A stretch of DNA of 64,000 nt, from contig CANTFL010001482.1 of assembly GCA_947650285.1 (NCBI GenBank), forward strand, positions 62,001 to 126,000. Reading direction: 5' to 3'. This document shows, one piece after another, positions 53,791-64,000 of the stretch. Position 1 is the first letter of the stretch; each line of letters opens with the position of its first letter. Source of the stretch: Hyaloperonospora brassicae. Lineage: Eukaryota; Oomycota; Peronosporomycetes; Peronosporales; Peronosporaceae. Under the pieces are notes generated by a model that was not told the origin of the DNA, did not search any database, and worked only from the letters and a program-made list of their open reading frames with translations. The translations under genes and the position numbers were made by a program.

Positions 53791-55017
53791 TCAGTAGTGG
53801 AGTTGGGTTAACCCGGATGGAGGCTTAGCTTGACCTCCTAATAAGGATTCAGCAACCGATGGCAAGGCCAACCTACCCGGCGCAAGCGCCTCCAAGTTCA
53901 CGTGGGACGGATACCGATACGACTTCAGTAAGCCAGCGTAGAACACGGGATGTGTGCGTAACTTGCGCGGAAGGCTGAGCGTATACGCAAGTCCCTTCTT
54001 GGCCACGACCGTGAATGGTCCAATGAAGCGCGGGCGCAACTTTGTCTTGAAGACAGCAGACTCTACATTTGTAGGTAGGTTTTTAGCATTGAGTAGAACT
54101 TGGTCTCCGAACTTATAACTTTCAATGCAACATCTGCCTTTGAAAAACTGCATGTTCCTTCTGCTTGTCTATTAGTCAGTGTATCACGCACATGTCGTAA
54201 GACATTCAATCTTGTTGAAAGAAACTCGCTTACCTGTTTCTGAACATTAGCAGGGATGATATCAGCAAGCCGATCGGAAACTCCTCACCCACCAATCCCT
54301 GAACCACGTAGTGATAGCGTTAATGAAATGCGAGGATGTGTGAGAGCATTTACGTATAATGGTGTGTAGCCGGTGGAGGCATGCACGGCGTTATTCAACG
54401 CAAACTCAACGACAGGGAGCATCGAACTTCAACTTTTAGGCCTTTAAGCTTAAACAGTGCGCAAAATGTCACCGACGATGCGATTCAAGCGCTAGTTTTG
54501 ACCATCGGTCTGCGGATGATCCTCTGTGAACATGTCCAATCGTGTGCCGAGAACCTTGAAAATGGACTTCCACACTTCCCAGTGATTCGAAGGTCTCTAT
54601 CAAATATAATTGCCAACGGCAAACCGTGTTGTCTAAATACTAGGTCGATAAACAGCGTAGCTGTACCTTCACAATCGATAGAGTCCAGCACCGTCGATTG
54701 ATGAGCCATCTTGCTCAAACGGTCAAAAAGACCACAATACCCGTGTTTCCATTCGAATCTTTCGGTAATCCGAACAGGAAGTCCATACTGATGGACTCCT
54801 AACACCCCTTGGGTACAGGCAAACTAGTCAGCGGCGCTTCCGCATGAGCTGAGGGTTTTACCCGTTGACACATTTTACACGTACGCACATAGATGCTGAC
54901 CCACTTGTACAGTTTGAGCCACCAATAACATTGGCTAACTGAGCCGTAGGTATTCTCACGACCGAGATGACCACTCAACGCAGTATCATGTGCCTCATAG
55001 AGGATCCGATACTTCAA
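53791..55017 (-). pseudogene. Integrase remnant (zinc finger, core, C-terminal GPY-like part)
   Basis: Right end: H2C2 zinc finger HDTALSGHLGRENTY with CKMC. Middle (about 54485-54805): core-like KMAHQ, DRDLRITG, FVFRQHGLP context, with missing or shifted residues. Left (53791-54153): FGDQVLLNAKNLP and RPRFIGPFTVVAKKG, the chromovirus GPF/Y-type end. Pieces lie in different frames, so no intact enzyme can be read. Confidence 0.75.
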
Positions 55018-55071
55018 CTCCTTACCATGAGGGACAACGATGCGAGGGGTATCCTCAACATCTTTGCTATA

Positions 55072-55665
55072 TCACAACAGGCCTTGATCGATGGAATATC
55101 GATGTAGCCTCCCACGTAAACGTGCCGACAATTCTATGTCTGATTCCTTGAACTCCTCGCTCCTTAGAGCACGTAGAAGAGCTACACAGTGTTCATCCTT
55201 GGCATATGCCGTACGAATTAGGTCAGTGACCGGCGACGACAGAGTCGTAACATGAGCAAGCTCATAGTCAGGCCTGCGTGAAAACGCATCAGCCAAAGCA
55301 TTCTGCTTGCCCGGCTTGTACTTCACCTCGAAGTTGCATTCGGCAAAGAAGGAAAGCCAACGAGCCATTCTCTGAGAGAGGTGAGACGACTGGGTCGCAG
55401 TGCGTAGTGATGCATGATCTGTATAGATCACAAACGGCTTAGAGCCAAGAAGATGAACTTTAAATTTGACGAGAGCATACTTCGTTGCAAGTAGCTTTTT
55501 GTCATGAACAGGATAGTTCTTCTCCGTAGCCTTCAGCTGTCGGGGCTCAAACGCAATGACGCGTTCCCGTCCATCAAAATCTGTCTGTAACAGGGCGCTT
55601 CCTATGGAAAAGTCAGACGCGTCACAGACGACACTGAAATGTCGATCAGGATCGGGAAAAGCCAA
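55072..55665 (-). pseudogene. RNase H domain of the gypsy polyprotein
   Basis: The longest intact piece (198 codons). It shows FSVVCDASDFSIGSALLQ, the RT-connection RNase H start with its Asp, then KLLATKYALVKFKVHL and FVIYTDHASLRT, and NALADAFSRRPDYE. Motifs are intact within this piece, but it is cut off from the reverse transcriptase by stops and a shift. Confidence 0.8.
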
Positions 55666-56573
55666 AATTGGTGCATGGAAGATACTCTCGTTAGCATCTT
55701 TGAAAGCATCATGCTCGGTGATAGTCCAGCACTATTCCACATCCTTTTAAGGAGATTGGATAATGGCCGAGCCATATCTGCGTCATTCGCACTGTACTTG
55801 TGCAAGTATTTGGCAAGGCCAAGCCACTTACGTAAGTCTTTTTTGGTTCTTTGGAATCGGCCAATCAACTATGGCTTTTACCTTAGCGAGATCCGCTCTA
55901 CGGCCTCGCTTTCCAATTTAGCACCCTAAAAAGTGAATCTCTTCTGCACCAGAGATGCACTTAGACGCGTTGGCGTACAACTTATTCATGCGCATGCACT
56001 CGAGCACCGCTCGTAAATGGTCAATGTGATTGTCCACATCTGACCGACCGTTCATAGCACGACTATGGACAAAGATGTCATCAAAGTATGTATGTGCATA
56101 ACCTCTGTGAGGTCTGAACAATTGTGTCACGAGACGATTGAACGTATCCGGGGCATTATATAACCCTTGCGACATAACAAGCCACTCCCAGAGCATACCG
56201 CTCGGAGTGCTGACCGCTGTCAGAGAAATATCGCTCCATCGCATAAGCAGTTGGCAGTAACCATCGAATAAGTCGAGCGCACTGCACATTGTACATCCCA
56301 CCATATTGTTCTAAAGAACGGCCTTTCTCGGAATGGGCATCTGATCCGGGATGGTGGCCGCATGAAGCTTATTGTAAGCACGAACAATGCGCCACTTCCA
56401 TTGGGCTTTTGACACAGAATGTCGGTGTGGAATCGGGAGATTTGCTCTCACGTGCCATTCCTGCCGCGTGCTTTGCACGAAAGAAATCGTCAATGACGTC
56501 ACAATGCTCTTTCGGTAGAGGTCACTGCCGTGTTACGCAGTATTTAGCTCCAATATCCAAGTCAATCTCATGA
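55602..56573 (-). pseudogene. Reverse transcriptase remnant
   Basis: Open pieces show SALDLFDGYCQLLM (fingers/palm Asp), SQGLYNAPDTFNRLV, and the catalytic box YFDDIFVHS, which keeps the two Asp of Y-x-D-D. Further right, HSVSKAQWKWRIVRAYNKLH and IPDQMPIPRK are the N-terminal block in another frame. Two or more frameshifts separate the pieces. Enough remains to name it Ty3/gypsy RT. Confidence 0.82.
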
Positions 56574-58800
56574 CTTACGCCTCCATCGGGAGATGAGACG
56601 GACGGTGGATTATGATACACCACATCCTGAAACTTCTTTTTCAAAGGATACAACGTATCCATCGGATCATTTAGGATCGAAGATCAACTACAGGAACCAA
56701 GTTTCACTCTTGTGTCCTCAAGGACTGACTCGTCCAATCACGAAGATGAGTTCAGCTTAACATCGGGTCGCATTTCCACCAAATCAGATAACTCTCCTGC
56801 CTTCAAATCTTGGCTGAATTCGCCATCAGACATTTCGTCTAGTTCAAAGAAAACATCCAAGTATGGAAGAGTCTCAAGACTAATGTTGCCATTAACATGG
56901 TCATTCACTCCATTGACAAGTGCAATAGTGTATTATTACCATCATCCATTCGTGAAGTCCTGGACGTTGGGCGCTTAACGGTTGCCACTCGACGCCGTGA
57001 TTTTTTACTCAAAGAAACTTACGCCTCCTAGAGGCCGGGACAATAGGGTCCCCGTAGTTGATGTTTATCTTAGCACACTCTATAAGAATGCGCATGTCTT
57101 GAGCGACATCAGATGAAGAGTTACATAACTCGAACAATTTACCCAATGTACTTAAACATACCTCTTTACGTGCATTATGTGGGCCTATACCTGAATGCTT
57201 CGGCTTTTTTGCCAACAATGTCAATACCGACATTCAGTGAGGTGCCATCTCGGCCGCCCGCACTCGGTGAAATATCACGTGACACCCCAATGACATCAGA
57301 GGAATTACATTCTCGATGTCTCGTCCCTAGGCCAACCATGCATGCAGCATGCAGTGACCCGTTATCAAAACGAGTATCGCACAACGGATTATGAATCGTT
57401 TCACATACGGTGAAAGAGCTCCGCTCAATGTTCATGTTATTGACGTTATAGATAATTAAATCGGACATACCAATGTACGACACGTTAACATCCTCTGTCA
57501 ATGGATCGCGCCAATAGTGCTTCTGTTGCCTAGAAAAGTGAGCTCATGACTCTCCAAAGATTAGCTAAGAACATTGAGCGTTGCGCCTAAATGCTAAGAC
57601 CTCAAATTACTCCATGGCTGATGGTGTTCAAGATAGGCCATACCTAAAAAATAATGAGATCATATTTCAAATCCAAAGCAAGGAAAAGGTAGCGTTCAAT
57701 GCTGTCAAAGTCCAAAACTTATCACTTAAGTTCAACGAAACTTTAGGTACAGTGACGCGGTTACCAGTCGCTGAACGAACGGTGATCATATCACCTTCAT
57801 GCGCTTTGAGTGCTTCAGCGTATCGCTGACTTCCTTCAAGGGAACGACGTCGAGCATGATTTATGATGCTCTTGAATCGATTAAAATCGACTACGAATTC
57901 TCAAAGCCTTTCAATGTCGCCTCAGCGACTAACAAGTCAGGGTTGTATCCACGTTCTGTGCTTACGGTCACATAACTCGTTGGGGCTAAGCCCTGTTTCC
58001 TCTACTACGTAGAGAAGTAACAGAACCTAGTTCTACCCCAGTAGGGCGCAACGAACCTACTGGGTGTTGACGTTTCCCCGCGCATTACCGGAGTTGTGGT
58101 TGGGGCTGCGCTTTCGACTGATAGGAGTATGGCGTTGCTTGCGCAAAGGACAAGTAGGACGCAAATGTCTAGTGCTTCCGCACATGAAACAGCGTCTCAC
58201 TTCCTGTTATTTCTCCGCAACCTGAAGCTCAGCTTCACCTCCATTTTAAGCATGGCCGAGATACATCGATTAAGGCTTACAGTAAACCGAGGTGTTTGTT
58301 AAGGTTGACCTCGCATAGTTTGAGCTGTACCCATTTCAATCAAGTCTGGACGACTTAAAGTTGTGCTCAGCATTTTTGAGCAATGCTCACCACCTCCTCA
58401 AAAATAGAGGGATGGACCCAAAAGACCTCGTTTATGGCCTCGCCAGTGCGAAGACCTTCCATGAAGTCAGTCACAGAGACTGTCTCAGGGAGAGGGTCAA
58501 ACTGCATAGCAGCCATCAGGGTTCCCAACTCTTGGACACATTACAATTAACCTATTCTTACCCTGACGGGTAGATATGAAGCGTGATCGCACGCGATAAG
58601 CCTGTTTATGCGGTGATAAAACTAGCAGAAGGTCTAACTTGAGTGAATCCCATGTGGGAAACGCCAAGTCGACCGAAATTTCACACGTCAGAGTCCACTC
58701 TCTAGCTCTTTCATCAATCTTGGAGATAAAAAGCGAGACTTGATGGTGCTCAAAATGGATAAGGCCGGAACTTATTGACATCTCAATCTCACGGATCTAG
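56574..58800 (-). pseudogene. Gag/protease region remnant
   Basis: Only scattered gag-like pieces can be read, the best at 58497-58781 (DERAREWTLTCEIS, FPTWDSLKLDLLL, AYRVRSRFISTRQGKN). A protease-like strand can be guessed in 57400-57900 but I cannot show the DTG triad. Frames are short and opposite-strand frames here are shadows. Confidence 0.5.
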
Positions 58801-59118
58801 AGGGTGAGGTTTCCTCATCCTTCCCGTAAAAATGTTCAACGTCCACCCAAAGGGGACGAGGATTAGCCTCATCGTCTGAAATCGCCACGTAGCGTGTTGG
58901 CATAGCCGACGCTACTTGGTTTTGAACCTTCACTAAAAGGGCCGTTTCATACTACATGAAGATCTCGACTCGTGAACTTATCACATCGGGACCTTGTGCA
59001 GCATTATCAGATCCGAAGGCCCCGGATAGATTAACAAGCGCGACCTTATGGGCCTCATTGAGCAATGCGGATTGCATAATCCTCACATAGAATCAGTCGT
59101 AACGAATCAAACGTAAAT

Positions 59119-59136
59119 TGACTACAAGTGTTGCCA
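59119..59136 (-). other. Primer-binding site of the gypsy element
   Basis: Read on the minus strand, two bases after the end of the 5' LTR (...GGCTACA) comes TGGCAACACTTG. A TGG start is what a tRNA 3' CCA end pairs with. Which tRNA is not established here. Confidence 0.65.
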
Positions 59137-59138
59137 CG

Positions 59139-59612
59139 TGTAGCCGAGCTACACAGCTCCTGAAGCCAGAGGAAGACTTAACGCTCAATGAGCAACTTTG
59201 GTTCAAATAAACATGACTCAAAGAGTCAACAAGATCAGAGATCTTACGATACCTGTTACAGGGGGACCAAACGATTCAAGAGAATCACAGCACATAGTTC
59301 TCAAGAGCAGCTACCTTCACAGACGATGCTAGCACTTAACGATCAAATACGCCTCGTGAGGCACGTGTCTGAAGGATCAAAATGGGAACTGGAGTTTATT
59401 TTCTGTATCTAAACGAACACCTCAGAACAACGTACTTAACCTAGACACTAATGTTCTAATACGTACCTCTCGCAAGATCTCGTAATCAATGGTTGAAAGA
59501 CATCAGTCTTCAACAATTGATACAATGTTCTAATATCACTTTAAATGGGATCCCATCTCTTGCGTGCACCACACCTATTGTCGACTTCCAGCCGACGTGT
59601 AACCCCGTTTTA
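59139..59612 (-). repeat. 5' LTR of the gypsy element (right), 474 bp
   Basis: Starts TGTAGCCGAGCTACA (plus strand), a short hairpin. Its core (59149-59600) differs from the left LTR by three substitutions I can see. Outer end is GTTTTA where the left LTR has GGTACA. One 55-bp unit fewer than the left LTR. Confidence 0.85.
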
Positions 59613-59617
59613 ACATT

Positions 59618-62600
59618 AAGCACACCTCTACTGCATATGTTCAGATTCTATGACTGTGGTTGTAACCAGATGGATCTGCGAGCTCTATGTTTCTGTCTGT
59701 TCTGATCAATTGCCCACAAAAATTGTGCAGCAGAAGAAGCATGTACTGTTGTGTGAAAACGCACACAATAGTGCACACTGATTACGATCGCACGAGAACA
59801 GAGCGCTGGTATATATGTTGAGACTTTGTTTGACTCTTATTTGACGCATAAATGATACATGTTTTGATGTAAAGACGGCAAACAACATCACATGATTCAT
59901 GTTTTTGTACGCACGTAATGTGTACACACAGTGTGCGAGACACACAAGAACTGCGCGAACCGACACTACACGAGCGAATCGTTCTGCTGATATCGTCACC
60001 TTCAGTTGGTACTTTACAGAATGTCGATTTGACACTTTTCACGTTGCATCGTGTTAATCATTGGTGCTGGAAAGGTTTTTGAGCGTGCTGAAGTCGGTGC
60101 GCAGCTACTTTTTGAAACTTAAGCTGCAATATAATGATTTCCGAACGCAAACTGGAGGACTACGACAAGGTGATACCTCCTGGTCGACTCAGGCTTGCGT
60201 CTAATCATAACCTTTACTGCGCCATGAGGCTGTAAGGCGCCTATCGGTGTATAAATTCACTCAAACTGACGATGCTCGCACATGCGAGTCGGCGAGGCTG
60301 CTGAAGCCGCTAGATATTTTAGTAAACCTCAAATTGTGCTTCAGTTGAATGTAAACTGGCAAGATCCACGCAAATTTATCTTTGCGTAAGCAAAATCACG
60401 ACATCTCCGAACGTATAGAAATATGTCTGTTTCAACGTCCTTTCCTACTGGCTCTGCATGCTGCTGTAAGTTGCGCGGCATCCCAAGAGAAGCAAATCCT
60501 AACAACCAACAACCTGATGCCGAATACACGGTTGTAGATCGCTGCTACTAGATCGCAAGGCAGTATCCACTGTTTCATGGCAAGATACTTTGAACTCGTT
60601 CAATGTCAGTCATGTGACGAATGCTTTTGGTCTTCCGCAACTGCGCGGCACAAACTAGTGAATAAATCCTTGATCGGTCCAGAAGCCGAAAATAGGATGC
60701 AAATTGAATCGCACTCACAATTGAGTCGTGTAACGATCAATTTGAGTCTCCTTATCGATGATCCAATTGTTATATAAGAGCTACTACAAAATCGTTCGCT
60801 CTTATTTTATACCTTTTACGAACGAAAATACAGTCACTTTCTCGTCATCTGCAAAGTGTACGCAATTCCGCTGGACTTCTCGACTTCGCCACTTATGCAT
60901 GTCGTGCAAAACATTTTGGCTCTTCATTTGACAATTGTTTGTATTCGAATTTCACTTTGGAGGCGCAATCATGTCGAGCTTACAAGCGAAAACGCTTAAT
61001 TCATTGTTAACAAAATTATCATTATCTCTGTGTCTTCCTGACAGCTTATGACGTCGAAACCGGCGTATGATGATTGCGCAACCACAGCGAGATCCTCTAC
61101 GACCAATTTCCTGTCGACTTAGGATCTACGCATAGCGCACGGTTCTTATAAGATCAAACGCGGGTCTAGATAACCTCGACTTATCATGTAAAAGTATGTC
61201 ATCTGAGCAAGGATCCACATACCGGTTCGCTCGATCAATTTTTGGGTTTGTCCTTCGGTGACGTCTTTGCTAACCCTGGAAAGCTGCCGGTAGATTGCTT
61301 TTTAGCGTACTCGTACTATACCTTTTTTTAGTCGTGCAGTTGTGCTAACGATTGAATAGCACGTTGTCCACCGCACTCACTCGTAGAAAATTTACACGTT
61401 TGTGAACGCTCCAATACGTGAATGTGATGGTGATAGGATGTACAAACGGCATGCATGAAAACGAATCGGTGCTGTTTGATCCCCAAAGTCAACGAAGGTA
61501 GACAAAGACACATTATTTTTCACTTACACCACGATATTAATTTTTATTTCATCCAGTAAAATAGTAGTTGTATGATCGATACAACATCAGCCGAGAGTCG
61601 AAAAATCGCATGATGTCGGTGGAGTAATTGTATGGTCCGCATGTTCTGTCACCTACCATTTTTAAATTCTGTTGCGCTATTGCGACTTAGTAGAATCATC
61701 GTTTCGTGTACTAGTCCATTTCTGGACTACGGAAAATTGTTACAGCATCTGTTGATAAGTAACACTGCCAGCGGGGCACCACACTCATAGGAGTCGTGTA
61801 AGCCTTTGTAAATGATTGCTCCTTAAAATCGCTTGTTGATCGATAGCAAAGTATCTCAATTTTAACGTCCATAAGCTTTTCCCCGCCAATTCTAATTTTT
61901 CCTCAATGACGACAGAAGGATCAAGTATAGTTAAAATTTCTTCACGCCAAAATGTTTTTTTTCCTTTTATCTCTCTTTTCTAGCGACCACAGTTCCAGGC
62001 GAAACATATATTGTAGAGAGAACACTTGACGCTCACGACGATTTATTGAAAACGTTAATCGTTGTCACCAAGATCATGGTACTACCATCCGAACTAACAG
62101 TCACCATTCCTTAATGAGGCCCTTACCAGGATCCATTGCTGGCGAGTACACCACCTGGGACCTAGAGTCTGTATGACTGTTTGAATTTTTTCAATTAACT
62201 ATCACTAGGGTTTACCAGCTCATTCACCAACTGTCGTATAACTTATTTCAACAACACATCATTCTTGATTAAAGAATTTGCAAGACCATCACTAAACAAG
62301 GTAGTCTAAATTCATTATAAAGTAGCTTATACACGACATAGCCTTACATGTATCGTGCGTGCTGAGATCGGGCTCCAGCACACACGCTTGACCATCTCCC
62401 AGTCCATTACCTCAGCTCTAGCCTGGATGTGGCGTGTGGCGGTCGAATTACCGCTAATCTCAGTCCACACGCCACAATCAGGCTAGAGCCTAGCTAATGG
62501 CTTTTCTACCACTTAATATATGTGGGTCATGACGCTCAGTCACTGAGGTCGTCGAGGTCAAGCACATCTAGATAGGTCAACCACGCAAACTTTAGCGTCA

Positions 62601-64000
62601 TTGCATCTTCTTCGATGTGACGAGCTACGATGAAGACTGAAAACGCGAAGATCCATCTTAGCACTGATCTTGACAAATTCTAGCCCAAGGCCGACAAAAG
62701 GATAGTCCAATTAGCTGTTGTTGATTCGGTAGTGAAATCCTATATATTAAGTCGACGTACATGAGTCGGCTCCAGTATCATCATTAGACAACACGTATTT
62801 CGATATTGTGAATAGATGAGCTACTTTTTTATCCAAACACCTCAGAATGATTGATGAATTAAATTGTCGGGAAAGCTTATCTCTTTCTCACCCGCGCCAA
62901 TTTGCATGGTGTGTGAACTTGCCGATCGTGATGTACTATCCGTTTTTGTCTGTATATCACAACATTGAAACTAAAGTGGACCAAAGATACCTGAACTCAT
63001 ACGTTCGACAGCAGCTCCTTCGAATTATAAAATCACGCATGACGTATGAGCTATCCACGTCCGTCACCTCTGTGATATAAGGTCGGTTTCCGTCAGAAAC
63101 CCACGAAGCGCAACCAGGGTGACGGAATCCGGGCCATGAAAAAGTATAATGCTTCACACAGGTAACAAAGTGAGCAGCACCGCAATTTTACGTTAGTGAA
63201 GATGAAGAGGACGCAAAATTTACTGAGCAATAAGCTTTATTTGATCGGAATAAGAGTCAATATTTACCATAGTAATTTTATGTGTCTATTAATCTGAACA
63301 AGATTTCTTATTTCTTCGACAACTATACAGACATTTAAACGCGTAGGTCGACACTTGCTCACCATAAATTGCGCGCGCTTCCAAATATTCGGCGGACATT
63401 ATGGCCTGCATCAGCCAATCATGATTGTATACAATCACGTAGAAATTAATCTACCACGATGATTATCATACTGACATTCTTTGCTGATGTCAATATAATG
63501 CAACGTGGTCAATCCATCACCACAATGAAGACGTAATCGATGATTACCTGTTGAGCAAAGATATTCGGACTAAATTATCCAATTTTCCCACCCACAGCGT
63601 TCCATAGTTACCAAGCATTTACATATACAAGAAAAGTCGAAAGTAATACCTTCCGTGGAATCTCGCAAACCGATCCCTTACAACGTGTGACATCCACTTA
63701 TCACAAAAGAAGCGAATGAACACACACATGAACTCTTCGTTTTCGCCCATAAGTAATGTGTGTATAGTGGGGAAAGAAAAATGGATTGGATGTGGTCAAG
63801 CCATTTATATAACGAATGTGTGCTCATTCCGTATCGCATATATGGCTACAACAAATGCGTATGTTGACACTTCATTGCGCGCTCTTTTGTTTACTACTGG
63901 ACTTGCTAAATATTATCATGGTGTTTATCAGCCAATAGGTAAAGCCTCAACAACCTCTGCTTAAAATTACATTCGAAGGTATTTTATTCCCTAATATTAC
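59618..64000. other. AT-rich, gene-free region
   Basis: From here base composition is visibly more AT-rich than the left 50 kb and no frame exceeds about 110 codons. No conserved domain is readable. A perfect-looking stem-loop lies at 62404-62500. It is likely part of a repeat-rich, gene-sparse compartment that continues past the window. Confidence 0.5.
62404..62500. repeat. 97-bp inverted repeat (stem-loop)
   Basis: Arms of about 36 bases with a 25-base loop. The inner 24 bases, CTCTAGCC...GCGTGTGG (62416-62439) and their complement (62465-62488), differ at two positions only. It has the form of a small hairpin element or a double-stranded RNA source. Target duplications are not evident. 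Confidence 0.65.

Larger units (their letters stand above)
51992..59612 (-). mobile_element. Ty3/gypsy chromodomain retrotransposon, full length, decayed
   Basis: A 7.6-kb element on the minus strand. Two LTRs (529 and 474 bp) flank it; the outer 5-bp target duplication is ACATT (51987-51991 and 59613-59617). Next to the right LTR is a TGG-starting primer-binding site and next to the left LTR a polypurine tract, so the orientation is certain. Order from right to left: gag-like, protease region, reverse transcriptase, RNase H, integrase, chromodomain. This is the Ty3/gypsy order with a chromovirus end. The coding region is broken by many stops and frameshifts. The LTRs differ by only a few substitutions, so the copy inserted recently, but the internal region is not functional. 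Confidence 0.9.

Noticed and set aside
57581..57829. An 82-codon plus frame within the gypsy element
   Set aside because: It lies antisense to the gag/protease region and is not continued in either direction.
1..64000. tRNA and rRNA genes
   Set aside because: I looked for cloverleaf-like segments and conserved rRNA blocks and recognised none; a covariance search would be needed to exclude tRNAs.

Overview
The window is nuclear DNA from a eukaryote, most likely an oomycete of the Phytophthora/downy-mildew type. Evidence for this: genes packed on both strands with short GT-AG introns (about 60-170 bp), single-exon genes of more than 1 kb, a DUF3605 protein, an EF-hand cation exchanger, a Band 7 gene pair, a chromodomain Ty3/gypsy element, and one promoter with a good match to the oomycete initiator (TCATTTTT-type core plus a downstream CCATTT). 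There is no operon structure, CRISPR array or rRNA, and I recognised no tRNA. Species-level assignment is not possible from the sequence alone.

Layout, 1-50.5 kb (gene-rich). In order: a partial DEAD-box RNA helicase (-); a BED zinc finger fused to a 6-pyruvoyl-tetrahydropterin synthase-like domain (-); a ubiquitin-like Dsc3/TMUB-type membrane protein with a probable frameshift (-); a kinesin-4-like motor (+); a USP47-like deubiquitinase (-); a ribonuclease-kappa/V-ATPase-f-like small membrane protein (-); two divergent Band 7/SPFH paralogues (-/+); a transposase-like relic; an FSH serine hydrolase (+); a secreted CBM9-like protein (+); a sodium:solute symporter (-); a DUF3605 protein (-) divergent from UTP18 (+); a Qb-SNARE (-); an EF-hand cation exchanger (-); ZNHIT1 (-); a CH + TBC Rab-GAP (-); a FAR1-like zinc-cluster protein (+); a solo LTR; and Integrator subunit 9 (+). 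Most are housekeeping functions (RNA processing, vesicle traffic, ubiquitin, ion transport) and adjacent genes do not form a pathway. Exon structures given here were worked out by eye from splice sites, phase and protein continuity.

Layout, 50.5-64 kb (repeat-rich, gene-poor). A complete but decayed chromodomain Ty3/gypsy retrotransposon on the minus strand (51992-59612) has two near-identical LTRs, a 5-bp target duplication, a primer-binding site and a polypurine tract. It also carries an extra antisense reading frame next to its 3' LTR. About 4.4 kb of AT-rich sequence without genes follows, holding a 97-bp stem-loop.

Most worth a second look: the BED-PTPS fusion, the CH-TBC fusion, the chain of perfect hairpins in the solo LTR, the antisense frame in the gypsy element, the FAR1-like gene, and the divergent Band 7 pair.
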